A stretch of 64,000 nucleotides of DNA from Chlamydia crocodili (GCF_018343815.1 NZ_CP060791.1:328113-392112), one strand, 5' to 3'; positions 1 through 9,553 are shown, numbered from the stretch's first letter. Program-made: numbers and translations. Notes: generated from the sequence alone by a model not told the origin.

Positions 1-1319
1 TTCTCTTTATTAGCTATGGGAGTTTTAGCTGGTGTAATTCCCGATTCTAATTTTGCCAAGGAAAATACCATACTCTCTGGAATCATCATCAAAGAAGCTA
101 ATTGCTTGAGATGTTCATATACAACAATAGGATTCCCCCATTTTTTAATTTGCGTAATGCTCTCTTCAATTACCTGGGCTTTTTCTCTAGGGGAAAAATT
201 TGGATAAATACGAATTTTTTCACTAATAAGGAAAGTAAGATAGTCCTCACTTTGATCCAATAACTCTCCAAGAGGTTGAGCTCCTTTATGCATTAGAAAG
301 GAATCAGGATCTTCACCTTTAGGAAGACGACAAACCATAACAGCTATACCTACCGTCTGGCACATGTCTCCAACACGAACAGCAGCTTTTATCCCAGCAT
401 CATCGCCATCAAAAAGTAAATAGGCTTTAAGAACGCCTAATTTGCTTAATTCTTTTATGTGATCTTCAGTAAAAGAAGTTCCTTGAGCTGCGAGAGTACA
501 ATTAAATCCCGAATCTATCATCTGCAAGCAATCAGCTTGACCTTCAACTAAAATGACACGCTTTTCTTTTGCTATTCTTCGTCGAGATAAATGCAATCCA
601 AAAAGAGCTCGAGATTTTTTAAAAATAATAGTTTCAGGAGTATTGACATACTTACTCCCTCGGGTATTTTCCAAAAATTTTCTTGATGAAAACCCTATAG
701 TATGTCCTAGAGAATCGTGGACAGGGAAAATGATTCTTCGGGAAAATAAAAACCATTTATTTCCTATAAAACCTGCATTTTCGAGTTGTTGTTCAGAAAT
801 ATCTCTTTCCCGCATCGCTTGGGTAAACAAGGTTTGTTCTGGAGCATAGCCCAGGTGAAAACGATCTATAGTATCTGGAGAAAACCCACGACGGTATAAA
901 TACTGCAAGGCATCTCTACCCTCAGCAAGTTCATATAAGCAAAAACGAAAAAATTTTTCTGCCTCACTATTAATTTGACGCAATTCATCTTTGGCTCCCG
1001 TAGGAAATGGGGATTGCGTGTCCTTAATTTTGATAACAAGGTCTACATGAAATTTTTTTGATAAAGTAAGAACAGCCTCACTAAATGTATATCCAAGATG
1101 GTTCATTAAAAAACTAATAGCATCCCCGTGAGCTCCACAACCAAAACAATGGTAGTAGGCTCCTGTCGGATTAATAATAAAAGAAGGCGTTTTCTCTACA
1201 TGAAAAGGACAACATGCTTTATAGGTAGCTCCGCTTCTTTTTAAATGGAGATGTTCCGAAAGCACTTCGATAATGTCAATGCTGTGTCTAAGATTATCTA
1301 AACTTTCTTCTGTATACAT
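1..1319 (-). CDS. dnaG: DNA primase DnaG (3' end cut by window edge)
   Basis: Makes the RNA primers for leading-start and Okazaki-fragment synthesis, working with the replicative helicase. The reading frame is open from the ATG at 1319 to the left edge, about 439 codons. The N-terminal CHC2 zinc finger is visible as CPFH followed by CFGC within the first 65 residues. The Toprim core follows, with EGQADC near residue 255 and the acidic FDGDDAG motif near residue 305. The C-terminal helicase-binding domain lies mostly outside the window. It is divergent from mutS across a 302-bp gap, so each gene has its own promoter. Identity is secure; only the end is missing. Confidence 0.95.
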   Translation of the reverse strand, partial: MYTEESLDNLRHSIDIIEVLSEHLHLKRSGATYKACCPFHVEKTPSFIINPTGAYYHCFGCGAHGDAISFLMNHLGYTFSEAVLTLSKKFHVDLVIKIKDTQSPFPTGAKDELRQINSEAEKFFRFCLYELAEGRDALQYLYRRGFSPDTIDRFHLGYAPEQTLFTQAMRERDISEQQLENAGFIGNKWFLFSRRIIFPVHDSLGHTIGFSSRKFLENTRGSKYVNTPETIIFKKSRALFGLHLSRRRIAKEKRVILVEGQADCLQMIDSGFNCTLAAQGTSFTEDHIKELSKLGVLKAYLLFDGDDAGIKAAVRVGDMCQTVGIAVMVCRLPKGEDPDSFLMHKGAQPLGELLDQSEDYLTFLISEKIRIYPNFSPREKAQVIEESITQIKKWGNPIVVYEHLKQLASLMMIPESMVFSLAKLESGITPAKTPIANKE

Positions 1320-1621
1320 AAGTTATAAGCTTGGCTGTTCCTTGGTTATGCCATATTCACTGCTTTAAATGAAAGATGGCTCATTTTATGAATTAGCAAC
1401 CAATCAAACTTCAGACGAAACCCATCTTGATCCTGAAGAATAAATGTAGTAGTCTACCTGACTAACGCATAGGAAAATTCGGCAAAATCTCTATGGTCTT
1501 TTACATGAGTTTGCTAATCTAACCAACAGTTATTGGATTTATGGAATGTAACATTTCTAAGGGTTGTCTTCCACTCGACTAGGTTAATCTCTAGATAATA
1601 TTTTTCCTCAGAAGAAGAACT
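1320..1621. other. Intergenic region between divergent dnaG and mutS
   Basis: About 300 bases without a convincing reading frame on either strand. It must hold the divergent promoters of dnaG and mutS. An AT-rich TAGATAAT at about 1592-1599, some 20 bases upstream of the mutS start, is a possible -10 element, but I see no good -35 partner. I found no tRNA, tmRNA, SRP RNA or RNase P RNA hallmark here. Confidence 0.5.
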
Positions 1622-4102
1622 ATGACATCAAAAAAACCTACACCTATGATGAAGCAATGGCATCAATGTAAGGAGCAAGCTGGGGAATCTCTCCTTCTCT
1701 TTCGCATGGGGGATTTTTACGAGGCTTTCTATGACGATGCGATTTTGCTCTCCCAAAATTTAGATCTCACCCTTACACAAAGGCAAGGAATCCCTATGAG
1801 TGGTATTCCTGTATCTACAATAAATGGGTATATAGATCGTTTAGTAAGCAAAGGATTTAAAGTCGCTGTTGCGGAACAGATTGATGAAGCACAAAACAAT
1901 AAGGGAAAATCTGAACCCCTATCTAGAGAACTGCAAAGATTTGTGACACCAGGAACGTTACTCTCCTCTTCCCTACTTCCAGAAAAAGCAAACAACTACA
2001 TTGTCTCTATTAATCGTGTTGGCGCCCTATTTGGATTTTCATGTCTGGATTTTTCCACAGGATCGTTTCTATTACAAGAATACGACAATATGAAGGATCT
2101 GATTGATGAAATCTGTCGCCTAGCTCCTACAGAAATTTTAAGCTGTGATAAATTCTATAAAAAACATTCTGATATTGTAGAGCAAATCCAACAACATTTA
2201 AAACTTACCTTGTCCACCTATTCTGATTGGGCTTTCGAACATCAATTTGCCACACAAAAATTATCCTCTCATTTCAATGTATCGTCCCTAGATGGTTTTG
2301 GACTCAAAGGTTTAGTTCCCGCTATTAATGCTGCCGGGGCGCTACTTTCCTACCTTCAAGACAAACTTCTTTTACCTGTTGAACATATTTCCGTACCTAA
2401 AACACATCGACATCAAAAACACCTTCTCATAGATACTGCGTCTCAGGTAAATCTTGAGCTTTTAACTCCAATTCATGATCCTCAGGGGAAGAGCTCTCTT
2501 TTACATGTTATGGAACGCACCTGTACTCCTATGGGAGGCAGATTGTTACGCAATACTCTAGTAAATCCTTTTTATGATCAAAATGAAATCCTACTACGTC
2601 AAGATGCTGTAGAGTTTCTCTTGAATCGTTCGGAATTGAGGAGAAATCTAAGATCTTTCCTCTCTCAAGTACGCGATTTAGAACGTTTAATTACGAAGAT
2701 CACTACTGCATTAGCAGGTCCTAAAGATGTAGGCATGCTTCGCGATTCATTAAATGCAAGTATGCGTGTTTGTGAAATACTGTCTCCCTTATCTTTGCCA
2801 GAATTCTTCCAGGGGAAATTTATACCTGTTATTGGTATAGCTTCCCTTTTAGAATTGCTTTCCGAAGCACTTTTAGGAGAACTACCTTTAAGAATCTCTG
2901 AAGGAAATATTTTCTCTGATAATCATCACCCTGATCTTAAACGCCTGCGCTATACTCGTGAGAATTCCAAAGAATGGCTGTGGCAATATCAAGAAACCAT
3001 TCGTAAACAAACGGGAGTGAAAAAACTAAAAGTCTGCTATTCCCAAGTTTTAGGCTATTACATAGAGGTGAGCAGTGACTTTGCTCCTCTATTGCCTAAA
3101 GAATTTATTCGGCGACAATCACGCCTCCATGCTGAGCGTTTTACAACAGAAAAATTACAAGAATTTCAAGATGACATGCTCAATGTCTCTGACAAATTAC
3201 AAACACTAGAAACTCAATTATTCAAAGATTTGTGTTCACAAATTCTGGAACAACGCGATGCTATTCTTGCTTTATCCCGGGTAATAGCAGACACTGATTA
3301 CATTCTTTCTCTTTCTGATCTTGCCGCAGAGTATAGCTATTGTCGTCCTGTTGTAGATACTAGTGATTCACTATCTATATCGGGAGGAATTCATCCTGTT
3401 GCACAAACTCTATTAGATAGGGGAACTTTTATCCCCAATGATATAAAAATGCATAGCACACAAACCCGGATGATTTTAATCACCGGGCCAAATATGGCTG
3501 GGAAATCCACATATATCCGACAAATCGCTCTGCTTGTCATCATGGCACAAATGGGCTCATTCATCCCTGCAAGGTCAGCACACATCGGAATGATCGACAA
3601 GATCTTCACGCGTATAGGAGCTGGAGATAATTTATCTAAAGGAATGTCAACATTTATGGTTGAAATGGCAGAAACCGCCAATATCCTACACAATACTACT
3701 GATCGTTCTTTGGTCATTCTTGATGAGGTCGGTCGGGGAACGAGTACCTATGATGGATTAGCAATTGCAAAATCTGTTGTAGAATATCTCTTATTTACTG
3801 AAGGGAAAAAAGCTAAAACCCTATTTGCAACGCATTATAAAGAATTAACCGATTTAGAAAATCATTGCCCACATGTAGAAAATTTCCATGCAGGTGTGAG
3901 AGAAAGCGGTGGACAACCTGTATTTTTATATGAAATTCTTAAAGGGTATTCCCAGAAAAGTTTTGGAATACATGTTGCAAAACTTGCTGGCTTTCCTCTT
4001 TGTGTGATATCGAGAGCACAACAGATCTTACGTCAATTAGAAGGTCCGGAATTAACTTCTAAACAAACCCAAGAAAAAGTACAGCAGCTCACGTTATTTT
4101 AA
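1622..4102 (+). CDS. mutS: DNA mismatch repair ATPase MutS
   Basis: Recognises mismatches and small loops and starts post-replicative repair with MutL. The protein is 826 aa, close to the 800-870 aa usual for MutS-I. The mismatch-binding Phe-x-Glu motif is F32-Y-E34. The C-terminal ABC ATPase shows Walker [10 protein letters not shown] with lysine K628 and Walker [14 protein letters not shown] with D701-E702. An AGAAGAAGAA stretch precedes the ATG. uvrC begins only two bases after the stop codon, so the two repair genes are almost certainly one transcript and translationally coupled. Nothing is missing; this should be a functional MutS. Confidence 0.97.
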   Translation: MTSKKPTPMMKQWHQCKEQAGESLLLFRMGDFYEAFYDDAILLSQNLDLTLTQRQGIPMSGIPVSTINGYIDRLVSKGFKVAVAEQIDEAQNNKGKSEPLSRELQRFVTPGTLLSSSLLPEKANNYIVSINRVGALFGFSCLDFSTGSFLLQEYDNMKDLIDEICRLAPTEILSCDKFYKKHSDIVEQIQQHLKLTLSTYSDWAFEHQFATQKLSSHFNVSSLDGFGLKGLVPAINAAGALLSYLQDKLLLPVEHISVPKTHRHQKHLLIDTASQVNLELLTPIHDPQGKSSLLHVMERTCTPMGGRLLRNTLVNPFYDQNEILLRQDAVEFLLNRSELRRNLRSFLSQVRDLERLITKITTALAGPKDVGMLRDSLNASMRVCEILSPLSLPEFFQGKFIPVIGIASLLELLSEALLGELPLRISEGNIFSDNHHPDLKRLRYTRENSKEWLWQYQETIRKQTGVKKLKVCYSQVLGYYIEVSSDFAPLLPKEFIRRQSRLHAERFTTEKLQEFQDDMLNVSDKLQTLETQLFKDLCSQILEQRDAILALSRVIADTDYILSLSDLAAEYSYCRPVVDTSDSLSISGGIHPVAQTLLDRGTFIPNDIKMHSTQTRMILITGPNMAGKSTYIRQIALLVIMAQMGSFIPARSAHIGMIDKIFTRIGAGDNLSKGMSTFMVEMAETANILHNTTDRSLVILDEVGRGTSTYDGLAIAKSVVEYLLFTEGKKAKTLFATHYKELTDLENHCPHVENFHAGVRESGGQPVFLYEILKGYSQKSFGIHVAKLAGFPLCVISRAQQILRQLEGPELTSKQTQEKVQQLTLF

Positions 4103-4104
4103 AT

Positions 4105-5922
4105 ATGCATGTAAAGGATTTTACTCCGAAACTGATTCCCACATCTCCGGGTGTTTATCTCATGAAAGATAGTTCTGGAGAGGTATTGTATATCGGAAAG
4201 GCAAAAAATTTACGCAATCGCATAACAACGTATTTTCAGAAACAAAGGGATTCTAGAGAAAGAATCCCTTTCTTAATGAAGAAAACAACCAATATAGAAA
4301 CAATTTTAGTCTCTAATGAAACTGAAGCTCTTCTTTTAGAAAATAACTTAATAAAAAAATATCGTCCGAAATACAACGTACTTTTAAAAGATGATAAAAC
4401 CTTTTTCTGTCTAGCGATATCTCTAACACACCCCTGGCCGAAAATAGATGCTATCCGCACCAAGGCAGTTATATCTTCAAAAAAACAGATAATTTTTGGC
4501 CCATATGTAAGTGCTGAAGCCTGTCGAACCCTTTTAGAAGTTATCAGTCAATGGTTTCCCCTACGCACTTGTTCTAATCAGGAATTCTCTTCGAGAAAAC
4601 GTCCTTGTATCCTTTATGAGATGAAACGGTGCTTAGCACCTTGTGTAAATTTATGTTCTCACGAAGAATACGAGGAGACTTTGGAAAAAGCTATACTATT
4701 TTTAAAAGGCAAGGTCTCAAAAATCATTCAAGATTTAGAGAAATCCATCGAGAAGTCCTCTCAAGAACAGAAGTTCGAACAAGCAGGAGTCTATTATCGT
4801 ACGTTAAAGCTTATTCAACAGGCTATGGTAAAACAGCATGTAGAGAAGTTTCATTTTCAAAACCTTGATGCTATTGGTCTGTATAGAAAACACCGAGAAA
4901 CAGTCATTACTGTTCTAACAGTGCGTTCAGGAAAATTACTTGGAGCTCGTCATTTTCCATTTTCAGAAAATGCTCAAGAAGATACTGATTTGCTTTCCTC
5001 TTTTATTTTACAATACTATACAAGTCAACCGCAGACACCAAAAGAAATTCTTACTCCTATTTCTCTAGATATCCCTGATCTTCCATATCTATTAAACAAA
5101 GATGCGCCCCCACAGTTACGCTCTCCGAAAACAGGTTACGGGAAAGAACTACTAAACTTAGCTAAAAACAATGCTAAAGTACATGCCGAAACAACTATAG
5201 AATCTTCAGGACTACCCTATGAAGAGATGAAAAAAATTCTAAAATCTCCGGACTATCCTTACCGCATAGAATGCTATGATAATGCTCATCTACAAGGTTC
5301 TCATGCTGTTGGGGTATATATCGTCTACGAAAACGATGCTCTATCTCCCAAAAATTACAGAACATTCTCTATCTCAACTTCTGCGCATAATGACCTAGCA
5401 GCTTTCCATGAAGTATTATCCCGTAGATTTAATTCTCTCACCTCTTCTCTTCCTGACATGATTGTCATAGATGGAGGACGCGCGCAATATTCTCAGGCAA
5501 AAAAAACATTAAAAGAACTTAATCTCACAGGAATCCAGGTTGTCTCCATAGCTAAAGAAGCGAGCAACCATAGCGGCTCATTAAAAAATGAAAAATTATT
5601 CTGTGATACTTTCCCTCAAGGACTCCATTTATCTCCAACATCAAAGCTTTTACAATTTTTTCAAAGACTTCGAGATGAAGCGCATAGATTTGCAATCGGT
5701 AGACATCGCAAAAAACGAAATAAAGATCTCTTATTACCTCAAGAGAAAATTCCAGGAATTGGAGAGGTAAAGAGGAAGCGTTTACTACAAAAATTTAAAA
5801 GCTGGAAACAAGTTATGAAAGCTTCCCAGGGAGAGCTTGAAACCATCCCTGGGCTAACGAAAAAAGACATTAAACAATTGCTGGCTAAGCAAGCTGAGAA
5901 GTTAAAGTCTGCTGAAGACTGA
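4105..5922 (+). CDS. uvrC: Excinuclease ABC subunit C (UvrC)
   Basis: Makes both incisions around a bulky lesion in nucleotide excision repair. It is 605 aa, normal for UvrC. In order: a GIY-YIG nuclease (GVY 16-18, YIG 29-31, R39, catalytic E79); a four-cysteine segment around residues 152-175 (CSNQ...[15 protein letters not shown]) like the Fe-S site described in the family; a UVR helical region; the RNase-H-like 5' incision domain ([22 protein letters not shown]); and a C-terminal helix-hairpin-helix pair (IPGIG, IPGLT). It follows mutS by two bases. It ends 8 bp before the stop of the convergent Asp23-like gene, leaving no room for a terminator. Confidence 0.97.
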   Translation: MHVKDFTPKLIPTSPGVYLMKDSSGEVLYIGKAKNLRNRITTYFQKQRDSRERIPFLMKKTTNIETILVSNETEALLLENNLIKKYRPKYNVLLKDDKTFFCLAISLTHPWPKIDAIRTKAVISSKKQIIFGPYVSAEACRTLLEVISQWFPLRTCSNQEFSSRKRPCILYEMKRCLAPCVNLCSHEEYEETLEKAILFLKGKVSKIIQDLEKSIEKSSQEQKFEQAGVYYRTLKLIQQAMVKQHVEKFHFQNLDAIGLYRKHRETVITVLTVRSGKLLGARHFPFSENAQEDTDLLSSFILQYYTSQPQTPKEILTPISLDIPDLPYLLNKDAPPQLRSPKTGYGKELLNLAKNNAKVHAETTIESSGLPYEEMKKILKSPDYPYRIECYDNAHLQGSHAVGVYIVYENDALSPKNYRTFSISTSAHNDLAAFHEVLSRRFNSLTSSLPDMIVIDGGRAQYSQAKKTLKELNLTGIQVVSIAKEASNHSGSLKNEKLFCDTFPQGLHLSPTSKLLQFFQRLRDEAHRFAIGRHRKKRNKDLLLPQEKIPGIGEVKRKRLLQKFKSWKQVMKASQGELETIPGLTKKDIKQLLAKQAEKLKSAED

Positions 5923-5930
5923 AAAGAATA

Positions 5931-6419
5931 TTACTCTTCAACTTCTTCCTTTATCTCCTCTAGAAAGTCCTCTGCTGAGGGCAGATCTGCAACACACAAC
6001 TCTTCTAACTCATCTTCTGATTCCGATTCAGAGCGATCCTTAGGCTGAGTTAACCCCTTAATGATCACATGAACAGAAGCTACATGAAGACCTGTATATT
6101 CAGATATCTCAGAAACTATACAGCCCTGAATTTCTTCGGTTTTTTCTGGTATAGAAACACCGTAGTCAACGTTTACTTCGACACGAACTTTTACTAGATG
6201 ATTTTTAGAATCTTGTTCTACGTAGATTCCCTTCATTCTCTCGATATCTCTACCGAATAAAGTATCAATTAAATTTCCCCCTAAAAGAGAAACCCCATTG
6301 ATTTTAGCTAAACAATGTAAAATTATTACTTGAATTACACGAGTCTCTATATCGCGGCTGAATACAGTCTCTGGAAATTCAATTTCTTTTACATCTAGTT
6401 TTAAATTCTGCTTATCCAT
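5931..6419 (-). CDS. Asp23/Gls24 (DUF322) family envelope-stress-like protein
   Basis: 162 aa. Residues about 15-130 match the Asp23/Gls24 fold: alternating hydrophobic strands, a VRVEVNVDYGVSIPE segment, then VASVHVIIKGL. The C-terminal 35 residues are strongly acidic (repeated E and D). In Firmicutes this family is membrane-associated and linked to envelope stress; its role in Chlamydia is unknown. A very strong ribosome binding site, AGGAGGAAT directly before the ATG, suggests high translation. The gene is divergent from the GYF_2 membrane protein, with a 10-bp palindrome (6440-6449) between them. Family assignment is by pattern recognition. Confidence 0.75.
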   Translation of the reverse strand: MDKQNLKLDVKEIEFPETVFSRDIETRVIQVIILHCLAKINGVSLLGGNLIDTLFGRDIERMKGIYVEQDSKNHLVKVRVEVNVDYGVSIPEKTEEIQGCIVSEISEYTGLHVASVHVIIKGLTQPKDRSESESEDELEELCVADLPSAEDFLEEIKEEVEE

Positions 6420-6439
6420 ATTCCTCCTATGTGCCTATT

Positions 6440-6449
6440 TCGCTAGCGA
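6440..6449. repeat. Perfect 10-bp palindrome TCGCTAGCGA
   Basis: Self-complementary sequence about 20 bases upstream of the Asp23-like start, between two divergently transcribed genes. A second GCTAG core occurs at about 6476-6480 (AGCGCTAG). The position suits an operator, but no regulator is known to me for this site. Confidence 0.35.
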
Positions 6450-6509
6450 GAAATGTACTCTATAGAAATAATAAGCGCTAGTGATTAGTCTAATGGTCAA
6501 GCGGTTAAT

Positions 6510-7016
6510 ATGCTACCCTCAATGCTTCCTATTTCTTTTTTTTTGATTTACATTCTGTTAGGGTTTTTAGCCGCTTACCTGGCTGTTAAAAAAAATCGTA
6601 ACCCGATTGGTTGGTTTCTCGCGGGTATGTGCTTCGGGTTCTTCGGAATCATTATACTTCTTATCCTCCCGGACCTTCCCCCTAAGAATGGTAATTCCAC
6701 CCCATCTTCTGATGATAACGAACCATCCAATAATATTTTGCATTCTATTTTAGAAGATTCTTCTGTTATTTCATCCCCGCCTCCCATTGACCAGGTGCCT
6801 AGAGATACAGAAAAATGGTTTTATCTAAATAAAGAGAAACAGAATGTTGGCCCCATGTTTCTAGAGGATCTTCTTCTATTCCTTAGAGATAAGGAAAAGC
6901 ATACTACAGAAAATACAAATCCTGAGGACATCTGGGTTTGGAAAAAAGGAATGGAAAATTGGGAAAGAGTAAGGAACATCCCAGAACTCAACGAAGCGTT
7001 AAAAATTCTTAAATAA
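6510..7016 (+). CDS. Membrane protein with C-terminal GYF_2 (DUF4339) domain
   Basis: 168 aa. Residues about 5-55 hold two hydrophobic segments separated by the turn KKNRNPIGWFLAG, as in small PLDc_N-like membrane anchors. A Ser/Pro/Asp-rich linker follows. Residues about 100-165 match the GYF_2 pattern: W-F-Y-L, then NVGPM, then IWVWKKGMENWERV. GYF_2 modules are thought to mediate protein contacts at bacterial membranes. Two ATGs are in frame, at 6510 and 6522, and neither has a clear Shine-Dalgarno site. A short weak hairpin follows the stop before the convergent rpsN. Function is unknown; the domain call is by pattern. Confidence 0.7.
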   Translation: MLPSMLPISFFLIYILLGFLAAYLAVKKNRNPIGWFLAGMCFGFFGIIILLILPDLPPKNGNSTPSSDDNEPSNNILHSILEDSSVISSPPPIDQVPRDTEKWFYLNKEKQNVGPMFLEDLLLFLRDKEKHTTENTNPEDIWVWKKGMENWERVRNIPELNEALKILK

Positions 7017-7039
7017 CTTTAAAAAAATTTAACGCATCG

Positions 7040-7069
7040 TTTCTAGTGGTAGATATATGATTCTAGAAA
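7040..7069. terminator. Weak hairpin between convergent GYF_2 gene and rpsN
   Basis: The inverted repeat TTTCTAG (7040-7046) / CTAGAAA (7063-7069) sits in the 55-bp gap between two stop codons. The stem is AT-rich and there is no clear U tract, so it is at best a weak bidirectional terminator. Confidence 0.35.
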
Positions 7070-7071
7070 TC

Positions 7072-7377
7072 TTACCAACTTGCTTTGACAACTCCAGGAA
7101 TCTCTCCCATGGAAGCCATCTCTCTAAAACAAATTCTAGAAATAGCGAATTTTCTTAGATAACCACGAGGACGACCTGTTAACAAACATCTGTTGTGTAA
7201 ACGAATAGGAGCCGTGTCTCTTCTCATCTTATTCAATGCCACACGTGCATTTTCCTTCTCTTCTTCGCTAGCAGTTAAGCTTTTTGCAATGTTGCGAAGC
7301 TCACTTCTTTTTTTGTAGTTCGCCTCTACTAATCGTCGGCGCTTATTTTCTCTCGCTACTGCTGACTTTTTCGCCAT
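7072..7377 (-). CDS. rpsN: 30S ribosomal protein S14
   Basis: 101 aa, the long zinc-free (C-minus) form of S14. It has an N-terminal [14 protein letters not shown], a C-terminal core [16 protein letters not shown], and ends in GVVKASW. The CxxC zinc knuckle of the short S14 is absent. An AGGTAAG lies just upstream of the ATG. It follows rpmJ by 25 bp on the same strand, so the two are one operon. The housekeeping S10/spc ribosomal cluster is not here; this is a detached pair. Confidence 0.97.
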   Translation of the reverse strand: MAKKSAVARENKRRRLVEANYKKRSELRNIAKSLTASEEEKENARVALNKMRRDTAPIRLHNRCLLTGRPRGYLRKFAISRICFREMASMGEIPGVVKASW

Positions 7378-7402
7378 GCGTTCTTACCTAAAACTTATTA
7401 AA

Positions 7403-7540
7403 TTATTTTTTACGCGCAGGGCCCGTTTGACGTTGTTTACGATTAGGGTCCTTTTTATTAATAACATAAAGGCGCCCTTTACGACGAACAAGCTTATCTC
7501 CTTTTGAAGGATCTGCTTTGATAGATGAACTCACTTTCAT
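7403..7540 (-). CDS. rpmJ: 50S ribosomal protein L36 (cysteine-free form)
   Basis: 45 aa, too short for many gene finders. It starts [16 protein letters not shown] and ends [12 protein letters not shown]. The family signature is MKV...S.K, the [10 protein letters not shown] strand pair and the KQRQ motif near the C terminus. Unlike ordinary L36, it has no CxxC...C...H zinc ligands, so it is the C-minus type, and it carries an extra six or so basic residues at the end. It lies upstream of rpsN on the same strand; the S14 product is also zinc-free. Confidence 0.93.
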   Translation of the reverse strand: MKVSSSIKADPSKGDKLVRRKGRLYVINKKDPNRKQRQTGPARKK

Positions 7541-7802
7541 GAAAACTATACCCTGATGGCCTCTCTCTAATAGAGAGAAAGACGCTCTAAATTATGGAAT
7601 ATCGCTAAAAGGAACTAATTTAATCCCTTTGGCACTTTTTGACAACAGCAGACTTAACTAGACGATAAGTTCCATCATCTAAAGCAAGAATCTCTTTAGT
7701 TCTCTTGATCTTATTAATCCAATTTTATAAACTTACGGAGAGTTTTTTCTAGTGCACTCATTCAATAGACTAGGAAAACTTGAGAAACCATAGGAAGGTA
7801 CT
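7541..7802. other. Divergent rpmJ-rpmH intergenic region with hairpin and a 32-codon frame
   Basis: It contains the promoters of the rpmJ-rpsN pair (minus) and of rpmH-rnpA (plus). A small hairpin, CTCTCT-AAT-AGAGAG at 7563-7577, lies in the rpmJ leader. On the minus strand, 7620-7718 is an open frame of 32 sense codons reading like a real small basic protein (see findings). It begins at an ATT after an in-frame stop and has no ordinary start codon. A TTTATAAAAT near 7721-7731 on the minus strand could be the rpmJ -10 element. Confidence 0.5.
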
Positions 7803-7940
7803 GTGAAACGAACTTATCAACCTAGCAAAAGAAAGCGTCGAAACTCTGTGGGTTTCCGCACCCGTATGGCTACAAAAAACGGAAGAAACTTACTAAACCG
7901 CCGTCGCCGTCATGGCAGACACAATCTAGTCGACCTATAA
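7803..7940 (+). CDS. rpmH: 50S ribosomal protein L34
   Basis: 45 aa from a GTG start, preceded by AGGAAGG with a 4-base gap to the start. The near-invariant L34 pattern is present: [12 protein letters not shown], then [12 protein letters not shown], then LNRRRRHGR. It is followed 13 bp later by rnpA, the usual bacterial rpmH-rnpA pairing in which a ribosomal protein and the RNase P protein share a transcript. It is too short for a standard ORF threshold but certain. Confidence 0.97.
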   Translation: MKRTYQPSKRKRRNSVGFRTRMATKNGRNLLNRRRRHGRHNLVDL

Positions 7941-7953
7941 AATATTTTGTTTT

Positions 7954-8373
7954 GTGCATCGATCAACCTTACCCAAATATGCTCGTGTGCTAAAGAGAAG
8001 GCAATTTCTCTATATTTCTAGAGCAGGATCTCATTGTCAAGGTAGTCAGGTTATTTTTCACGTTGCTCCATCTAAATACTCTGGATGCTGCAAGTTAGGA
8101 ATAACCGTATCAAAAAAGTTTGGTAAAGCACATAAAAGGAATTATTTTAAACGACTTGTTCGTGAAGCTTTTCGTCAAAAACGTCATTCTCTTCCAGCTT
8201 GTCAAGTTGTTGTTATGCCTAAAAATAAACAACAGCCTAGATTTAAAGATCTGCTTCAAGATTTTACTCAACAAATTCCGGAAGCACTCAACAACAAGTC
8301 AGCAAAAAACAAGCCTACGACTGGTGTCGAATGTAATCCAAAGAATGAGAAATGTGAGACCGCACTTCCTTAG
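7954..8373 (+). CDS. rnpA: Ribonuclease P protein component
   Basis: Basic protein subunit of RNase P, which matures tRNA 5' ends. 139 aa from a GTG start. The RNR signature is residues 58-72 (KAHKRNYFKRLVREA), including R62-N63 and R67. Length is 15-20 residues above the usual 115-120; the extra C-terminal tail is polar and rich in Asn and Lys. That tail is encoded in the 59 bp that overlap the end of the convergent secreted thioredoxin-like gene, so the extension may have arisen by stop-codon loss. It is cotranscribed with rpmH. Confidence 0.93.
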   Translation: MHRSTLPKYARVLKRRQFLYISRAGSHCQGSQVIFHVAPSKYSGCCKLGITVSKKFGKAHKRNYFKRLVREAFRQKRHSLPACQVVVMPKNKQQPRFKDLLQDFTQQIPEALNNKSAKNKPTTGVECNPKNEKCETALP

Positions 8374-9361
8374 GTGCTGTTTCAAAAGCAACCTCGGCAT
8401 GCTGCAAAGCACTTTTCCATTGGTCAGAATCTAAGTAAAATTGAGCTATCATCATCTCAATTCTCCAAACATTTTCCTGATCTTGCTGACCGAATTCTGC
8501 TAAATAAGATTCTAAAGGAGCAATTACTTGACTTGGATCTTGGTGTATGCCCTCTTGAGATCTCTTTGCTAACTCCTGAAACTCAATCAAAGCGACAGTA
8601 AAGTGAGTATGTTTTTCATTTCTCGGATCTTTATTGAGTAACTTGCGTTTTACTCTCTGACATTCTTCAGAATCCATTTTTCCGCCTTCAACAAGAAGAC
8701 GATACTTTTCTGATAAAAAGAAGTAATCATCATTACGTACACCTAATTCCAAGGCTTTTGCCATGAAATCTTTTCGTGAAAGCTCTTCAGAAAGTCGATA
8801 ATACTTCTGAAGCTCTTCCATAGACAGTGTATGAATAATTGGATAGGCATTATTTATTAAGAAATCACTCTCGATGATATGACATAGACTCTCGCCTAAA
8901 TTTTCTCCCGTCTCATTACCAAAAGAACCGATTTTATAAATCTCTCTTCCCTCATGAGAAAGTAGAAGAAGACATGGGAACTCGTCAATTTTGAACTTAG
9001 TTTTTAGATAAGCATTCTGTGTACGTAGTGTTTCACTTTGTGAAGAATGTCGAGGGAAATCTACTTCTAAACATATGAAATTACCATTTACCTTTTTGGA
9101 AAATTCTGAAGAAGTAAGAACCTCTTTACGAATTTTCATGCATGAACCATTCCAATCGGAACCAGAAAAAAAGATTAACATTGGCAGTTCAGAATCGCGG
9201 CTTTTTTTCACAGCCTCATTATAATCTACATGCCAAACAAGCTTAGAAGAATTGTCATGAACAACGCCATGCAAACTTAGAGAACTTGCACCTAATAGAA
9301 ACGTTGTTAATATCTTCAGTTGCTTCAAAGAATATTTCTTCATAATCTGTAACAGGATCAT
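8315..9361 (-). CDS. Secreted thioredoxin-fold protein with a single-cysteine motif
   Basis: About 348 aa. I chose the ATG at 9361 because GGAGAGGAAG lies just upstream; other in-frame starts are 9397 and 9343. The N terminus (MKKYSLKQLKILTTFLLGASSLSLHG) is a Sec signal peptide. A thioredoxin_7/DUF255-like domain follows: FFSGSDWNGSCMKIRKE, where the usual CxxC is reduced to one Cys, then a cis-Pro-like DEFPCLLLL segment. The last 150 residues are helical and TPR-like. The gene resembles the CIWC protein at 13032-13541 but cannot perform a two-cysteine redox cycle. The 3' end overlaps rnpA by 59 bp. A periplasmic chaperone or isomerase-like role is inference. Confidence 0.75.
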   Translation of the reverse strand: MILLQIMKKYSLKQLKILTTFLLGASSLSLHGVVHDNSSKLVWHVDYNEAVKKSRDSELPMLIFFSGSDWNGSCMKIRKEVLTSSEFSKKVNGNFICLEVDFPRHSSQSETLRTQNAYLKTKFKIDEFPCLLLLSHEGREIYKIGSFGNETGENLGESLCHIIESDFLINNAYPIIHTLSMEELQKYYRLSEELSRKDFMAKALELGVRNDDYFFLSEKYRLLVEGGKMDSEECQRVKRKLLNKDPRNEKHTHFTVALIEFQELAKRSQEGIHQDPSQVIAPLESYLAEFGQQDQENVWRIEMMIAQFYLDSDQWKSALQHAEVAFETAPKEVRSHISHSLDYIRHQS

Positions 9362-9553
9362 GGGCTTCCTCTCCTTCTCCGAGTGAATAGGACGCAACTC
9401 GTTCTATTTAGGCGTCACAGAATGCTCTCAAGGCATTCTATCAACCATCCTTGTTGTATAGTCTTTTTTTTATTAAAACGAAATAAAAAACACCACTTAA
9501 AAGTTTTGATCTTTTCTACAATCAAACACAATTGTCTATTGGATTAGATAATC

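Noticed and set aside
553..849. Plus-strand frame of 98 codons
   Set aside because: Lies wholly inside dnaG on the other strand, no ribosome binding site, composition typical of an antisense shadow.
6485..6509. tRNA-like D-arm sequence
   Set aside because: A TCTAATGGTCAAGCGGTTAA stretch resembles a D arm, but there is no acceptor pairing, anticodon arm or T arm around it.
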